Shown here piece after piece: positions 39,742 to 50,537 of a DNA stretch of 64,000 nucleotides. The notes beneath the pieces are model-generated. The model saw nothing but the letters and a program-made list of their open reading frames with translations, ran no database searches and had not been told where the DNA came from. Each line of letters begins with the position of its first letter. Position 1 is the stretch's first letter. The translations under genes and the position numbers were made by a program. The DNA is from Phytophthora hibernalis (lineage: Eukaryota; Oomycota; Peronosporomycetes; Peronosporales; Peronosporaceae): contig JAAKBF010000200.1 of assembly GCA_012656075.1 (NCBI GenBank), positions 124,001 through 188,000 on the forward strand, read 5' to 3'.

Positions 39742-41698
39742 CGGTGCTGTGCTGCTCTCCGACCAACAACACTTTTGCAGAACCTATTTCGACGACATAT
39801 TCGTCTTTACTCCCACAGACTCAGTGGAAGACCATTTAGCAGCTCTGGAGAAAGTGTTCGAGCGTTGCAAGGAGCAACAACTCTTCATTAAGCTCTCTAA
39901 GTGCACCTTTTCTGCTTCAGATATTCCTGGTCTAGGCGATCGGATCGGCCGAGACGGCGTGCGGATGGATCCGGTAAAGGCAGATCTCATTCGGGATTGG
40001 CCCGTCCCCAAGAACAAACACGAGCTTCAGTCATTTTTAGGGACGTGTGTTTACGTTCTGCGCTTCTGTCCGGATTTTGAGGAGCTCAGTGTGCCTCTTA
40101 TTGACCTTACCAAAGGAAAAAGTCGCAAGGACCCAGTAAAATTTGATGAGGTGCATCACAAAGTCTTCAAGGAACTCAAAACGCGATTGGTGTCTCCGGT
40201 AATTCTCGCGAACCCAGATTTTAACCGGTCATTTCACGTGAATATGGATGCTAGTGACTTTGCCATCGGCGGATACCTGTTTCAGTTGGCGGACGATGGA
40301 TCAGAACAGATTATCACGTATGATGGTAGGAAGCTCTCCCCGGCAGAGATTGTATACCCGACCCGAGAGAAAGAATTGCTTGCTGCTATTCATGCAATGC
40401 GACTTTGGAAATTCTATTTGATAGACAATCCATTTTCATCAATACGGATCACAAGACCATTGAAAGTTTGTTGACGCAACAGACCTGTTCCCAACGCCTG
40501 GCTCGCTGGTTAAACGAGTTGGCGTTTTTCCAGCCCGTTTCCGATGGGTTGCCGGAACAACCAACGTCGTCGCTGATACAATTTCGCGAAATCCCCTCTG
40601 GTCTGATGGTTCTTCCCGAGCGGTGAGTCTCCAGACAGTTCTTCGAGCGTTGGCGGCTCCTGATACCGATGAAGAGCCTCACGCGCTTCTCTACCAACGT
40701 CTCACGAGGTCAAGTATTCCCACTCAGTGTCGTCGGATGTACCCGAACGACTCATATTTGGCCCAATTTTTCATTCACTAGGCGACGACTCCACTCAGAC
40801 ATCAAGCAGACTGTCAAAATTTTCTCTAGAGGACGGTCTTATCTACTTTCAAGTGAATTCTACGGCTCCTCGTCGCCTGTGCGTCCCTAGCAACACGGAT
40901 CTGCGAAATCAATTATTGTTCGAGGAGCACGATGCTGTCACCAGAGGACACCCGGGTCAACATAAGACTCGACTTCTAGTTGCGTCGAAATTCTACTGGC
41001 CGCGCATGTTTGCAGATATTCAGTCGTACGTGTCTTCGTGTGAACAGTGCCAGCGGAATAAGGTCCCTCGCGGAAAACGCCCAGGTCATTTGCACACTCT
41101 CGAAGTTCCTAACAGCCGATGGAGCGATATCAGCATGGATTTCTTGGTGTGTTTACCTGAGACGCGCGAAACGCAGTTTGATTCAATTCTCGTCGTCGTT
41201 GATCGTCTCACGAAACGAGCCCACTTCCTCCCCACCCACACAGACGCTTCTGCCAAAGATGTGGCAACACTATTTTGTACGTCCTACCAGCGCTTGCATG
41301 GGTTGCCTCGCACAATTGTCAGTGACCGCGACGCAAAATTCACTTCAAAACTGTGGTCCAGCATCATGCAGCTCCAGGATACTCAACTTCGACTCAGTTC
41401 GGCTTTGCAACCTGCCACCGATGGTCAGTCGGAAGTAACAAACAAGTTCGTGCTCGAGTTTTTACGTCATTTTATCGGACCGCACCAGACTGACTGGGAT
41501 CAATTCCTACATTTCGCTGAATTTGCCTATAATTCGCGACCGCACTCGGCAATCGGTATCTCACCTTTTGAGGCTGACCTTGGATATCAGCCTCGATCAG
41601 TTCTGGATCTTACTTTACCGGCTCATCCTGAGGTTATTTCGGCGGCAACAACCTTCATCGAGCATCAACAATCACTCCTTGTTGAAGCTCAGGACGCC
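39742..41698 (+). pseudogene. G3 RT end, RNase H, integrase (inverted block)
   Basis: Opposite strand to the rest of G3. 39749-40474: HFCRTYFDDIFVFTP (RT catalytic), RMDPVKADLIRDWPVP, then RNase H FHVNMDASDFAIGGYLFQLA and YPTREKELLAAIHAM. 40405-40626: INTDHKTIESLLTQ in a second frame. 40727-41698: HGLPRTIVSDRDAKFTSKLW, LFEEHDAVTRGHPGQHKTRL, CEQCQRNKVPRGKRPGH, ISMDFLVCLPETRETQ and QPATDGQSEVTNKFV; the three integrase acids are present. It stops where the integrase tail should follow (QSLLVEAQDA), and that tail is at 39741 on the other strand. Confidence 0.9.
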
Positions 41699-41795
41699 AG
41701 AAGTGAACGTTTTTATTCGGTAAATGTCATGTTTAAGACCGCAACATACAGTGCCGGCAAAATACGGACGACATTTTGTTTGTAATATGCTGCAC
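41699..41795. other. Filler at the right inversion breakpoint of G3
   Basis: About 95 bp between the end of the inverted integrase frame and the point where minus-strand RT (NRLVQHI) resumes. Neither reading continues through it. I see no source elsewhere in the window. Confidence 0.5.
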
Positions 41796-42251
41796 CAAAC
41801 GGTTAAAACACGAAGGACTGCTGGAGACCCCATGGGTGTGACGAGGTATTCATATAATCCGTCGAGGGTTGCGAAGGCTGTATAAGGAATGGAGTCTTCG
41901 CGCAGCCGAACCTGGTAGAAGCCCCAAAGCAGATCCATCGCTGAAAACACACGACCAGTAGTCATGGCACGATAAATCTCGTCCTTCCGAGGGATCGGAT
42001 TGGCTGGAACCCGCATCTTGGCATTGATTCCCCTGAAATCATGGACAATTCGCCATTCGCCGTTGGCCTTCCTCACACAAAAGGTATGGTGAATTCGACG
42101 GCCGAATAATCTTAGCGGCGACCATTTCGAGGGTCCAGGCACGAATAACCTCGCGCATCGCGGCAGATTGAGGGTACTGCTTGCGGTGCACAGGGACGTC
42201 GTCGTCGAGCTCGATCGTGGCCTCCATTCCGTCAAAGCGAGCTGGTGGCAC
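41796..42251 (-). pseudogene. G3 reverse transcriptase, N-terminal half
   Basis: Frames with MEATIELDDDVPVHRKQYPQ, EMVAAKIIRPSNSPY and, after a frameshift near 42085, TFCVRKANGEWRIVHDFRGI, IPRKDEIYRAMTTGRVFSAM, DLLWGFYQVRLREDSIPYTA, up to TPMG. The RT should continue into the YFDD block, which is now at 39749 on the + strand. Confidence 0.85.
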
Positions 42252-42334
42252 TGATGGCAGCTCCGAGCGAAAAACTGTGTCCTTTTAGCGAATTGCGAGG
42301 GGGTACACGGGATTATCGACTAGATTATCCCAAC

Positions 42335-43068
42335 TCAGCTTGGGTGCTGATGGAGTGTCGCCTGGAGAAATAAAGAAGCAGTACTCATTATCCGAGGCCC
42401 GCAAGAGGTTTTTAGTTTCCGGTGAGATACCAAACGAGTCATGCCATGTGCAGATAAGTACCCGTGCTGGCGGATGTAGTTCAGAGCGCCTTGTTCCGTA
42501 GTTGAAGGAGCTCGTCGTACCGGTGATTGGCGGACGCGTCCCACTGTTCGAGCGCGAGGGACCTGCAGGCATTGATGAAAGGCCAGTCGGATCTCAGATG
42601 AGCGAGGCTGTACAGTGTGCTCGGACCAATCAATATCCGGATTAACTGAAGAGAACCACGGCATCCCAAGTAGTACGTCGCGGCCTTCGGGGATATCCAT
42701 GACCAAAGCGTCACTCTCATAGGACGCAAAGCCAGGAAGGTTGATCGTAATTGTAGTTACTCGTCTGGGAATTGTGATGGACTTGTCACCACCGAGTTGA
42801 AGTTCCAAAGGATAGGAAAGTCGCGAACTGCAAGATGAAGTCCCGAGGCGAGCTGCGGAGACACTGCATTGAAGGAAGCTCCACAGTCAATAAAAATAGA
42901 GCAGACCAGGTCACAAGTGGAGCCTGACTGTTCGAAAAACCATAAATACCATGTCGCTTGCGAGAAAGTCGGGGTTATCCGTCGCATAGTTGAAAGCATG
43001 CGAGGTTGTGACTGCGTGACGAGCAGCATGGTTGGCTGGCTCACCTGCTGGCGTATGGTCATCACCAA
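42335..43068 (-). pseudogene. G3 protease region
   Basis: 43068-42757 has VCSIFIDCGASFNAVSPQLA, a protease active site with Cys in place of the usual Ser/Thr (D-C-G), and after a frame change 42808-42335 has DIPEGRDVLLGMPWFSSVNP, the matching second strand. The rest is linker to RT. Confidence 0.75.
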
Positions 43069-43099
43069 CAGGGTGTTGCTCAGCGGGGCGCCAGCCCGC

Positions 43100-44149
43100 C
43101 GAGCTACCTAGTTTTTTGCCGCACGTGGCTTGCCCTTCTCCGGACAGTCCGGTGCGATATGGCCCTTCTCATCACATATGTGGCAAGTGGCCTTCTTCAG
43201 AAACTCGGGATCGTGGCGTCGGACTGGCTTGGCCTTTTGATCCTCTGATGCTGGAGGCGACTTATTGTTTCCACCTCGACCACTGCCCGACTTATCCTTG
43301 ACGATGCTGGTTTACGGGCATCCTCGTAGCGCTGTGCATGCTCAATAGTGTCGCGCAGCGTGGTAGATACGTTTTGCGAGATGTGAGTGCTGGTGTCTGG
43401 TCTCAGATATTGCTGATAAAACCAGCGCTTCACCATCTCAGGAAGTTCAAGTGAGGCTTGGGATAGGAGCAGCATAAACTTTGCTGTATACTCCTGCTGA
43501 GTACCGTTCGCTCATAGGTCGAAGAGACGAGACAACAACTTGAACTCAAAGTCGCTGTCGCGGAAGCGAACACGCTGTTGCTGCTTGAACACGTACCAGG
43601 TACGTGGGTGCTCGCCTAGCGTTTGCTTGAATTCCCGGTACCAAGACATCACGTCTGTACCCAAATAGGGAACCACTAGATCCACGAAACGTGAGTCATT
43701 ACTGTCACGCTCAGCCGCGTAGCTACTGAAGTGCTCCTCGATCTGGAACAGCCAGAGCTCTAGGTCTTCCTTAGCCGTGTCATTAAACTTAGGCGGCTCG
43801 GCTTTGCTCCTTTGCCTACTTGCCCTTGCCTGCTTCTCGAAGATGTCGTTTTGCACGCGAGCTTGATGCTCCAAAAGGTCTGGAATTGGTGCTGTTGTTG
43901 CTGCATGGCCTGCTGCTGTACAGCCATCATCTGCATCATCTGCATCAGGACACTCTGCTCTGAGACAGGAGGCGGGGTGGCGGAAGAACCCGCAGGCACA
44001 CCAGGCATGTCAGCAACGGCGTGTGACGAGGCTCCAGCTGGTGACGCAGCCGGTACCTCAGCAGGTGTTTTGTCTTCCATATCAGTACGGGGTTGCTGGT
44101 GTGGCCGTAGGTTGGGGGAGTCGTCTTCAGTCGGCCGAGGTGTTTTCAT
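43100..44149 (-). pseudogene. G3 Gag with CCHC knuckle
   Basis: MKTPRPTEDDSPNLRPHQQP (44149), a Gln/Met-rich stretch, then KFNDTAKEDLELWLFQIEEH, LVVPYLGTDVMSWYREFKQT (43874-43512), and after a further shift LPEMVKRWFYQQYLRPDTST, LRDTIEHAQRYEDARK. Near 43170 the knuckle CHICDEKGHIAPDC fits C-x2-C-x4-H-x4-C. Frameshifts near 43850, 43510 and 43250. Confidence 0.85.
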
Positions 44150-44263
44150 GCCCCGGGTTGAAGTTGAAGTCGAAATTCTTCAGACCCGAATTTAGTGTTA
44201 AATTCGGTCCAAAAATAAGAGCCTTGAATTCGGTCGATGAGAGTTTTACTCTAATTTCGAAAT

Positions 44264-44465
44264 TGTCACGTAATAAGCTGAAAAAGCGAATTTAAGTCTT
44301 GGCAACGTTGAGCTGGAGGCTTGAGTAGTTGAAGGCAAAATGAAGACTGAATATTTAGAATAAAAAGGAGGTACGAAGTGGTTACCAACGAGCACAGGGC
44401 CTAACTAGCGGTGGTTTCCTACAAGCCTTTTTTGAAGTTGCAACGGACGCTATGGGTCCGTTACG
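44264..44465 (-). repeat. G3 5' LTR
   Basis: 202 bp; matches 39029-39240 with a 10-bp gap and scattered substitutions. The last base is G instead of A, which the AGGCA duplication right after it makes clear. Confidence 0.88.
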
Positions 44466-44778
44466 AGGCAAAGTTTCGTATTATACGCGTTTAAGTGGTT
44501 AGCACTGTACCGGTATTTAAATAACGCGCTGTTAATTTAAGAGCTTCTTTTGCACCGGTGCTCCCCAACTCTAGCCTGAAAGGAACCAAAGACGACCCTG
44601 GTTCTCCGGGTTTTGGAGAATCTGGTTCTCGAGGTTAAACAGGTTCGGTTCGCGTCGGACTTAAAGGAACGAACCTCTTTGAAACGACAGAACCTCTTCC
44701 TTTCCTCGCGATACGGTTGGGCAAGACAGAAACTGCTCAGTGCGACTCTAGCGGGATACAGCTCAACCCGCGGTGATC

Positions 44779-45870
44779 ATGATGCACGCGCTTGCTGCAA
44801 TTGCTGTGGCTCAGAGCTCGGAAGACGTGGCGGACCAACCATCGCAAGTTCACCATCGGCGGAAATTCACCCTACAAGAAGACATTCTCCAGATCAGTGG
44901 GCACCAGCCCATTAACGTCTCACAAGCGCTGTATGAGACTCAGCTTCAAGTACAGCAGAACAGTCTGTCTCTTGAACGCCGTATGGAAGAGCTTGTTGTT
45001 CACACACGAAGTGAATTCGAGAGCGCAGCAGTGGAGATGGAGAGAAAGCTGCAGGTGCAACTCCAACAGAGCTTCCGTGCTTCTCAAGCTGCAGCTGAAT
45101 CGACGGTAGCGGAAGCCGTTCATGCAATTATTGCTCGTGCAGATACAGCAGAGGCGAATCTCATCGAAGCCCGGGCTCGCTTGGATTGAAGCTGTGGATA
45201 TTCATGTAGCTAACTCGCAGCTAATCGCCCCTGATAATATAGCTCAAGCATGCGAAGAACAACTCCAAGAAGCTATGACCATAGCTCAGTCATCCTTTGA
45301 TGCGGCAGTAGAGGTAATGGCCACGCAGCACGTATCCGTCCTTGAGTCTCGCATTCATGAGCGCGTCGAACACACCCAACAGCAGGCGCTACACGTCGTC
45401 TCGACCCAGGTAAACGGGTGCGAGACTCGCATGCAAAATAAAAACTTGAGGCTTTAATGGCAGACGTTCGTGAACATACCGAATCTGTTATTGCTACACT
45501 GGAGACAAATCTGGACAAACGCGTGGTGGAGTTTAATTACAAGCTGCAGAACGCTGTGCGTGAACGTGTGACAGCCGATGTCAATTCAATGGAGAAAAAG
45601 TTGAACCGTCAACTACAGACAGCCAGCACCAAGATGGCTGCTGAAGCCGAAAAGAAGGCATTTTCGGTGGTAGCGGAAGCTGAGAAGCGAATCGCGAGTA
45701 TGAGGATTGGCGCGTACGCTTTGATGCGGAACGAGATGGCTAAACAGGTAGAGCTGGCAAAAGCGGTAGAAGTCAAACTATCAAGCCAGCTGGAAGCACT
45801 AAAAGCATCCCAAGGACTGTATGAGTCGCACGGAAAAGTTGGTTCTGTTGTTCTGTGTGCCGAGCTGTAG
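44779..45870 (+). pseudogene. Coiled-coil protein gene, frameshifted
   Basis: Three consecutive frames form one protein: 44779-45189 (LYETQLQVQQNSLSLERRME, FESAAVEMERKLQVQLQQSF), 45150-45457 (ACEEQLQEAMTIAQSSFDAA, RVEHTQQQALHVVSTQ), 45457-45870 (RVVEFNYKLQNAVRERVTAD, MEKKLNRQLQTASTKMAAEA). Almost all is heptad coiled coil. Frame changes near 45183 and 45450. No domain identifies a function; distinct in sequence from the gag-like protein at 6862. Neighbours give no hint. Confidence 0.45.
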
Positions 45871-46636
45871 GATAGAAAATGGTCGGTATGTGAGGCTTCG
45901 CCATGCCTCTTGGATCATGCGGCTTATCGTGAAGGGTCGCGGGAGACATTACAACCAATGAGAGTGCGAACAAACGAAGATTCGTTGGAACTCGCAACAG
46001 TCGCCTTCGTCGACAAGCTATGAAAACGAACCTGAAAAATCAGAACTTGGCGTTTTGCTTCGTTGCTTCTCGAGGTTTTTGGTAGAAGACGGTGTACCGG
46101 TAAACCGTGTTCGCATGAAAGGCCACCCGTAACTGTGAACAAAAAAGGGTAGTACTGTGGTTCGGTTTGCTCAGCTTCGTTACAGGCTAGCCCCAACCGG
46201 TGCTCCTTATTATCAGAAAGACCGTCGGTGAAGGCGGCACAAGCCTGCACTTTTCGTGTTTATTGTGGGGGATGATTTCCTGTGCTGGTCAGATTCTTAC
46301 GTGTGTTTGTTATATTTCCTCCTTGTGACATTCACAAGTGTCCACCACCTCCTTTTCCGTCAGCCACTTGCCGTCGTCTTTCGCCCATACTCGATCTTAT
46401 TAGCGAAAATCACCTTTAACTGCCACACGTGTAGTCCATCGTCGATCTCCACGCTATCACGCCTCCACACCGTCACCTTCGGCATGACTCTTCTCAGCGT
46501 CTTTTCTCACACGTCGCATGCGTATTCTATTGGTTGAAACGCTGTTTAGAGTGATGGTCATATCAACACTTATCATCCAATCACTCTTTAAACCTGGCGC
46601 CAGATCGAACGCGCCAAGAGCCACAGTGAATTAGCG
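45871..46636. other. Upstream region of EXO1
   Basis: 766 bp without a supported gene. Near the 3' end: inverted repeat AGAGTGATGG...CCAATCACTCT (46550-46592), and CGCGCCAA (46610-46617), on the opposite strand TTGGCGCG, which resembles an E2F/DP site 20 bases before the EXO1 start. Regulatory meaning is inference. Confidence 0.35.
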
Positions 46637-49057
46637 ATGGGCGTGAAGGGCCTTCTGCCGGTCCTTAAAAGCGTCACCGACCAGGTGCACGTGTCCAAGT
46701 ACACGGGGAAGACCGTGGGGATTGACGCGTCCGGTTGGCTCTACAAGGGCGCGTACAGCTGCCCCGTGGACCTCGTACTGCGGAGTCCTACTGATGCGTG
46801 CGCAACGAATTAACCTCTGTTTTAGAAGTTCAAGAGTGGAATTAGCACTAAAAACTGCTACTTCGCCTGGAGCAGGTACTTGAACTTCAGCATCCAGCAG
46901 ATCAAATTGCTCCAAGAGCATTACATCACACCCATTTTGGTGTTTGACGGAGCTCCACTGCCAGCCAAGGCACAAGAGAATGCTGCACGACGCAGGTGAG
47001 GCAGGGAGGAGAGGAGCTAAAATACTGCTTCAAGCTGCTAAAACTTGGGCATTTATTTGTTGCTGTAGATCTCGCACGGACTGGAAGCTCAAGGCCACGA
47101 AGCTGATTCAGGAGCAAGACGGGGACGCTGACAGTCGGGCAGTCTTCTCGGCCTGCTCTAGAGCTGTGTCGGTGTCCAATGACATGGTCATGAGACTCAT
47201 CGGCGTGCTGCGACGGATGAACATCACATTCTACGTCGCGCCCTACGAGGCGGACGCTGAGCTGGCCTTCTTATCGAGGCAGAAAATTGTGGACGTCGTC
47301 ATTTCGGACGATTCGGATTGCGTGCCTTACGGAGTCAAGACGGTGCTCTTCAGGTTCGGTCAGGATGGATGGGGCAGTGAGCTCAAGAGGATGAGTCTGG
47401 GCGCGAACGAAGAGCTGTCGTTTGTTGGGTGGGAGGAAGAGATGGTTCGGGGCTATTGTTTTATGTCGATGGTGAATGGTGCGCTGATCTCTTGAGTGTA
47501 TTGCTCATGGCAGTTTATCCAGCTGTGTGCTTGCTGGTTGCGATTACTGTCCGTCCGTCAGCGGCGTCGGCGTTATCACTGCCTACAAGCTCGTCAGTGA
47601 ATACAAAACGCCGGCTGAGGTACGACAAGCTCTGTCTTGCGTTCATGCGAACTAACGCTCTTACTTTGCGTAGGTTTTGGCAGCACTGAAGGAGCAAAAG
47701 GGACCATCGCTGCCTGATAATTTTACTGAGAGCTTCTATTCGGCAATTCTCACATACCGCCACCAACTCGTATTCGATCCTCGTGATGCAGTACGTCTAA
47801 GAGCTTGAAGTGTTGTGGTTTGTGGTGTTTGCACAGGTTATTCTACGTATTTTTCTAACGTTTTGGTTCTTGCACATGTCCGTCATCGAATAGAAGCTGA
47901 AAATGTTGAGCCCTCTCGACGTATCCAAGGACATTCTACCGCGAGTGGACAAGGGGCTTCACTTTCTGGGCAATGTGGAGCTTCGCGACGACGTCGTAGC
48001 GTCCATAGCTTCTGGCCAAATTCATCCAGTCACGCACGAAAGTTATGCCTGGAAGGATACTGCTGCTGCTGTTTTGCTGGAAAAACGGCGGGGAGTATCA
48101 AACCTCAAGTCGAATAGGACGCGCTCTTCGAATAGGACGCGCTCTTTGACTTCCTCCGAAAGCAGCGGCATAATGATGCCTCCCCGACGCCATAGAGACT
48201 ACGAAATCGCCATCAACAACACTCCAGACGATTCATCGCAGGAAGCTCCTGGCTCTACAACGAGCAGAACACGAGCTACGACATCCCATGCCCAATACGA
48301 AAGGCCAAGACCGTCGTCCCGATCATCCTGGACGCACCTCGACAGCGTCTTAGGCTCCTCCGACCATATTGTGAACTTCCGAAGCCCAAAGGTGAGTGAG
48401 AACTTCAAGCCTCTTGCAGCGCTACAAGATTCATTGGTATCGGCAGGCAGTTCAAGCATCAACGCGCACGATCTCAAGAAGTTCAAAAGTCGGCCGGTGC
48501 GTGCCCACGTCAAGCGCGTCCGAAACCCAACCCACCGAAGACGAGACGGGAAAGGCAGCGGCTTCGAAGGCGAGGTGCTCTGCAAAGTGGACACAAACAA
48601 CCCTCGGAGCGGCAATCACGTTCACCACACCACTCCAGCAGCCGGCTACGACCCCGATCGTCTCACCGATGAAGAGAACGCTCCACCGCCGAAGCGACCG
48701 AAATTGTTTGGCTGTCCCTCGTCGCCGCCTTCCTCGCACTCGTCGCGGGTGTCTGAAACCAGCAGCCAACAGCTTGTCCGTCCAGCACCGTTTGGCTGTC
48801 GCCAACGACCGTCTTCGTCAAGTCCCACCAACACTGTCGGCTTCAACTCACTGCCACCTCGCCACTCGCAGCAGCAACGTGGCGTTGTTTCCAACGCAGC
48901 ATCTACCTACACCTTCGCCATGTCCGCCGAGGAGAAATGGGACCGCATCCTAGGCGACGAACTCGATGACACCAACAGCCAAGAGGCTAGCAGTCCTCCG
49001 TCTAGCAATGCGGTCAGTAGTCGAGAGCCTCTAGCGCCGCTGAATAAAATCGACTGA
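46637..49057 (+). CDS. EXO1: Exonuclease 1 (XPG/Rad2 family)
   Basis: Six exons: 46637-46774, 46826-46995, 47069-47444, 47514-47619, 47674-47790, 47894-49057; introns 51, 73, 69, 54 and 103 nt, all GT-AG. The N domain starts MGVKGLLPVLKSVTDQVHVS, GKTVGIDASGWLYKGAYSC; then ITPILVFDGAPLPAKAQENA. The I domain has FYVAPYEADAELAFLSRQKI and VVISDDSDCVPYG; then the helix-hairpin-helix region VGVITAYKLVSEYKTPAE. Metal ligands of the family are visible. The last exon holds a disordered C-terminal tail of about 300 residues. EXO1 is a 5'-3' exonuclease and flap nuclease in mismatch repair and recombination. Exon 4 is two bases short (LC(V)LAGCDY region, near 47524-47530), shifting the frame; otherwise 690 residues. 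An 18-bp tandem duplication lies at 48111-48146. Confidence 0.93.
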
Positions 49058-49134
49058 GTTCAGAGACATAGCTAGCCAGGTAGACTCAACGCCAAACATC
49101 GAGAGGAAAAAGGGGTGGTCATTGCTACAGCCTC

Positions 49135-49989
49135 CTACGAGGCCAGCCCTTCCGTCGCCGGCCGCGCCTCATCGTCTTTGCCACTACCTCGTGCCGCTTG
49201 TATGGCGAAGAGCCGTCGTCTCCGGACCGCGTCGTCATCTGTAAACCTCGTCATCGAGGATGAGGTAGCGCCAAGAACAGCCACCGGGACCGGCACCAAG
49301 TTGCGGTTCCTGCTCTGCAAGTCCACCGGCATCGGGACGGGCGCCACGAGGGCCGCGCACGTCGGTGCTTCTCGAGTCACGAAGCTCGTCTCCTCCATGG
49401 ATTCTTCCAGCGCACGCATCCAGAACGCGTCCGACTGCGGGCCGCCTCCGTCGACACCTCCTCGTCGTCCGAAGCGGTCGCGCTGGTAGTCCCGCAGCGG
49501 GGGCATCTTCTCCAGGAACCGCAGGTTAGCGGAGACCATGGGTCGCTTCCGACGCGGCGGTTCGTCGACCTGGTTGTCCGCGGGCTGTCGGAAGTACATG
49601 GACAGCTCGTCACCGCTCGCGTGCTTTGAGGTGGGCGACGTCTGCGGACGCGCGCTTGGAGGAACGAGGTCGGAGCGCCATGTCGGACAAGTTTCGTAGT
49701 GGTGCGTTGCCAACTGGCTGAGTTCTGCGGCGTTTTGGCGTTCGTTTCGCGCAAAGAGACGCGATGTGAACTTGTTTCCGGTCTGAGAGACGCCGGTGCT
49801 TGGCGAGGGCTTTTTCCAGGCCTTGCCATATGAGCAAGTCAAGTCGGGTCTGGATTGTTTCTGCCTCTGCTCCTGCTCGATTTGTCCGCTCAGTACATGT
49901 ACACTGTATGGGCTCACGGCGCCGTGCTGGCAGAGGTGCCGTCTCCATCGAGACGCGTGGTTGCAGTGAAGTGTCAGTGTATTACGCAT
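49135..49989 (-). CDS. Hypothetical protein, convergent with EXO1
   Basis: 284-codon minus frame ending 77 bases beyond the EXO1 stop. Recognisable blocks: FTSRLFARNERQNAAELSQL, LSMYFRQPADNQVDEPPRRK, MVSANLRFLEKMPPLRDYQR, FWMRALEESMEETSFVTREA. The region from about 49850 down looks coding; the first 50 residues (from Met 49989) look poor and may be replaced by an upstream exon or the Met at 49948 in another frame. No known family. Probably a resident host gene because it has no repeat features. Confidence 0.5.
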   Translation of the reverse strand: MRNTLTLHCNHASRWRRHLCQHGAVSPYSVHVLSGQIEQEQRQKQSRPDLTCSYGKAWKKPSPSTGVSQTGNKFTSRLFARNERQNAAELSQLATHHYETCPTWRSDLVPPSARPQTSPTSKHASGDELSMYFRQPADNQVDEPPRRKRPMVSANLRFLEKMPPLRDYQRDRFGRRGGVDGGGPQSDAFWMRALEESMEETSFVTREAPTCAALVAPVPMPVDLQSRNRNLVPVPVAVLGATSSSMTRFTDDDAVRRRRLFAIQAARGSGKDDEARPATEGLAS

Positions 49990-50537
49990 CGACCATTAAG
50001 TTTTAACTGTAAGCTCGCGTCTTCGCACGTGCCTGCCGTGAATCTCAGTTTTGCTACGTGTAATGGGCGATCGTGCTGCGAATGCCCTTGCCCTCCTGCA
50101 CCGAGCCCGAGATTCACACGCTCTCCCAAGCTGGGCATCGTCGGATTGAGCGATGTGCCGGAGGCCCAAAACATTTTCACTCCGTGAAGCGGAATGGGTC
50201 GACAAGGCTCAGTGGAAGTTGACAGCGCGCTCGATAGGATACTTCGTCGCGTTTGCATTGCACGGGATAGCGCTATTAACATTGGGGAGATACAGAAAAA
50301 AAGTAAATGCGGAAATGATCCAATCTTTTCGGTATTTTGGTATGACTATGATACAGATATTCATGGATAGTGCATTATCGCCGTGCATGCATCGATCCAT
50401 TACATGACGTCAACACACCGATAGGAGTGCTGCATTAGTCATTCGTAGGGATTCAAGCAATTTTAGACATTAGCAGAGTGGTATCACGCGCCGATGGGTT
50501 CCAGGCTGCTTTGGCTTCCACATAATTCAAAATTCAA
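49990..50537. other. Stretch without gene
   Basis: About 550 bp between the 49-kb gene and the next ORF; no supported ORF. It may hold the promoter or first exon of the 49-kb gene. Confidence 0.35.

Larger units (their letters stand above)
39029..44465 (-). mobile_element. Gypsy G3 with an inverted internal block
   Basis: LTRs 39029-39240 and 44264-44465, flanked by the 5-bp duplication AGGCA (39024-39028 and 44466-44470). Gag, protease and N-terminal RT are on the minus strand at the right; integrase tail and chromodomain are on the minus strand at the left. Between them, 39742-41698, RT end, RNase H and integrase lie on the + strand, so this block is inverted. About 95 bp of unexplained sequence follow at the right breakpoint. 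Several frameshifts; dead copy. Confidence 0.92.
38192..44507. mobile_element. Non-autonomous hAT element split by gypsy G3
   Basis: Ends CAGTGCCAACCACTTCAACG (38192) and the complement of CAGTGCTAACCACTTAAACG (to 44507), flanked by the 8-bp duplication TACCGGTA (38184-38191 and 44508-44515). CAGTG ends and 8-bp duplications are hAT hallmarks. The inverted repeats extend about 90-100 bp; the right arm continues on the left side of the gypsy (about 38960-39028). Without the gypsy the element is about 0.87 kb and has no ORF, so it is a long MITE. Confidence 0.9.

Noticed and set aside
45924..46537. ORFs on both strands upstream of EXO1
   Set aside because: No motif; the EXO1 start at 46637 with its conserved N-terminus is clear.
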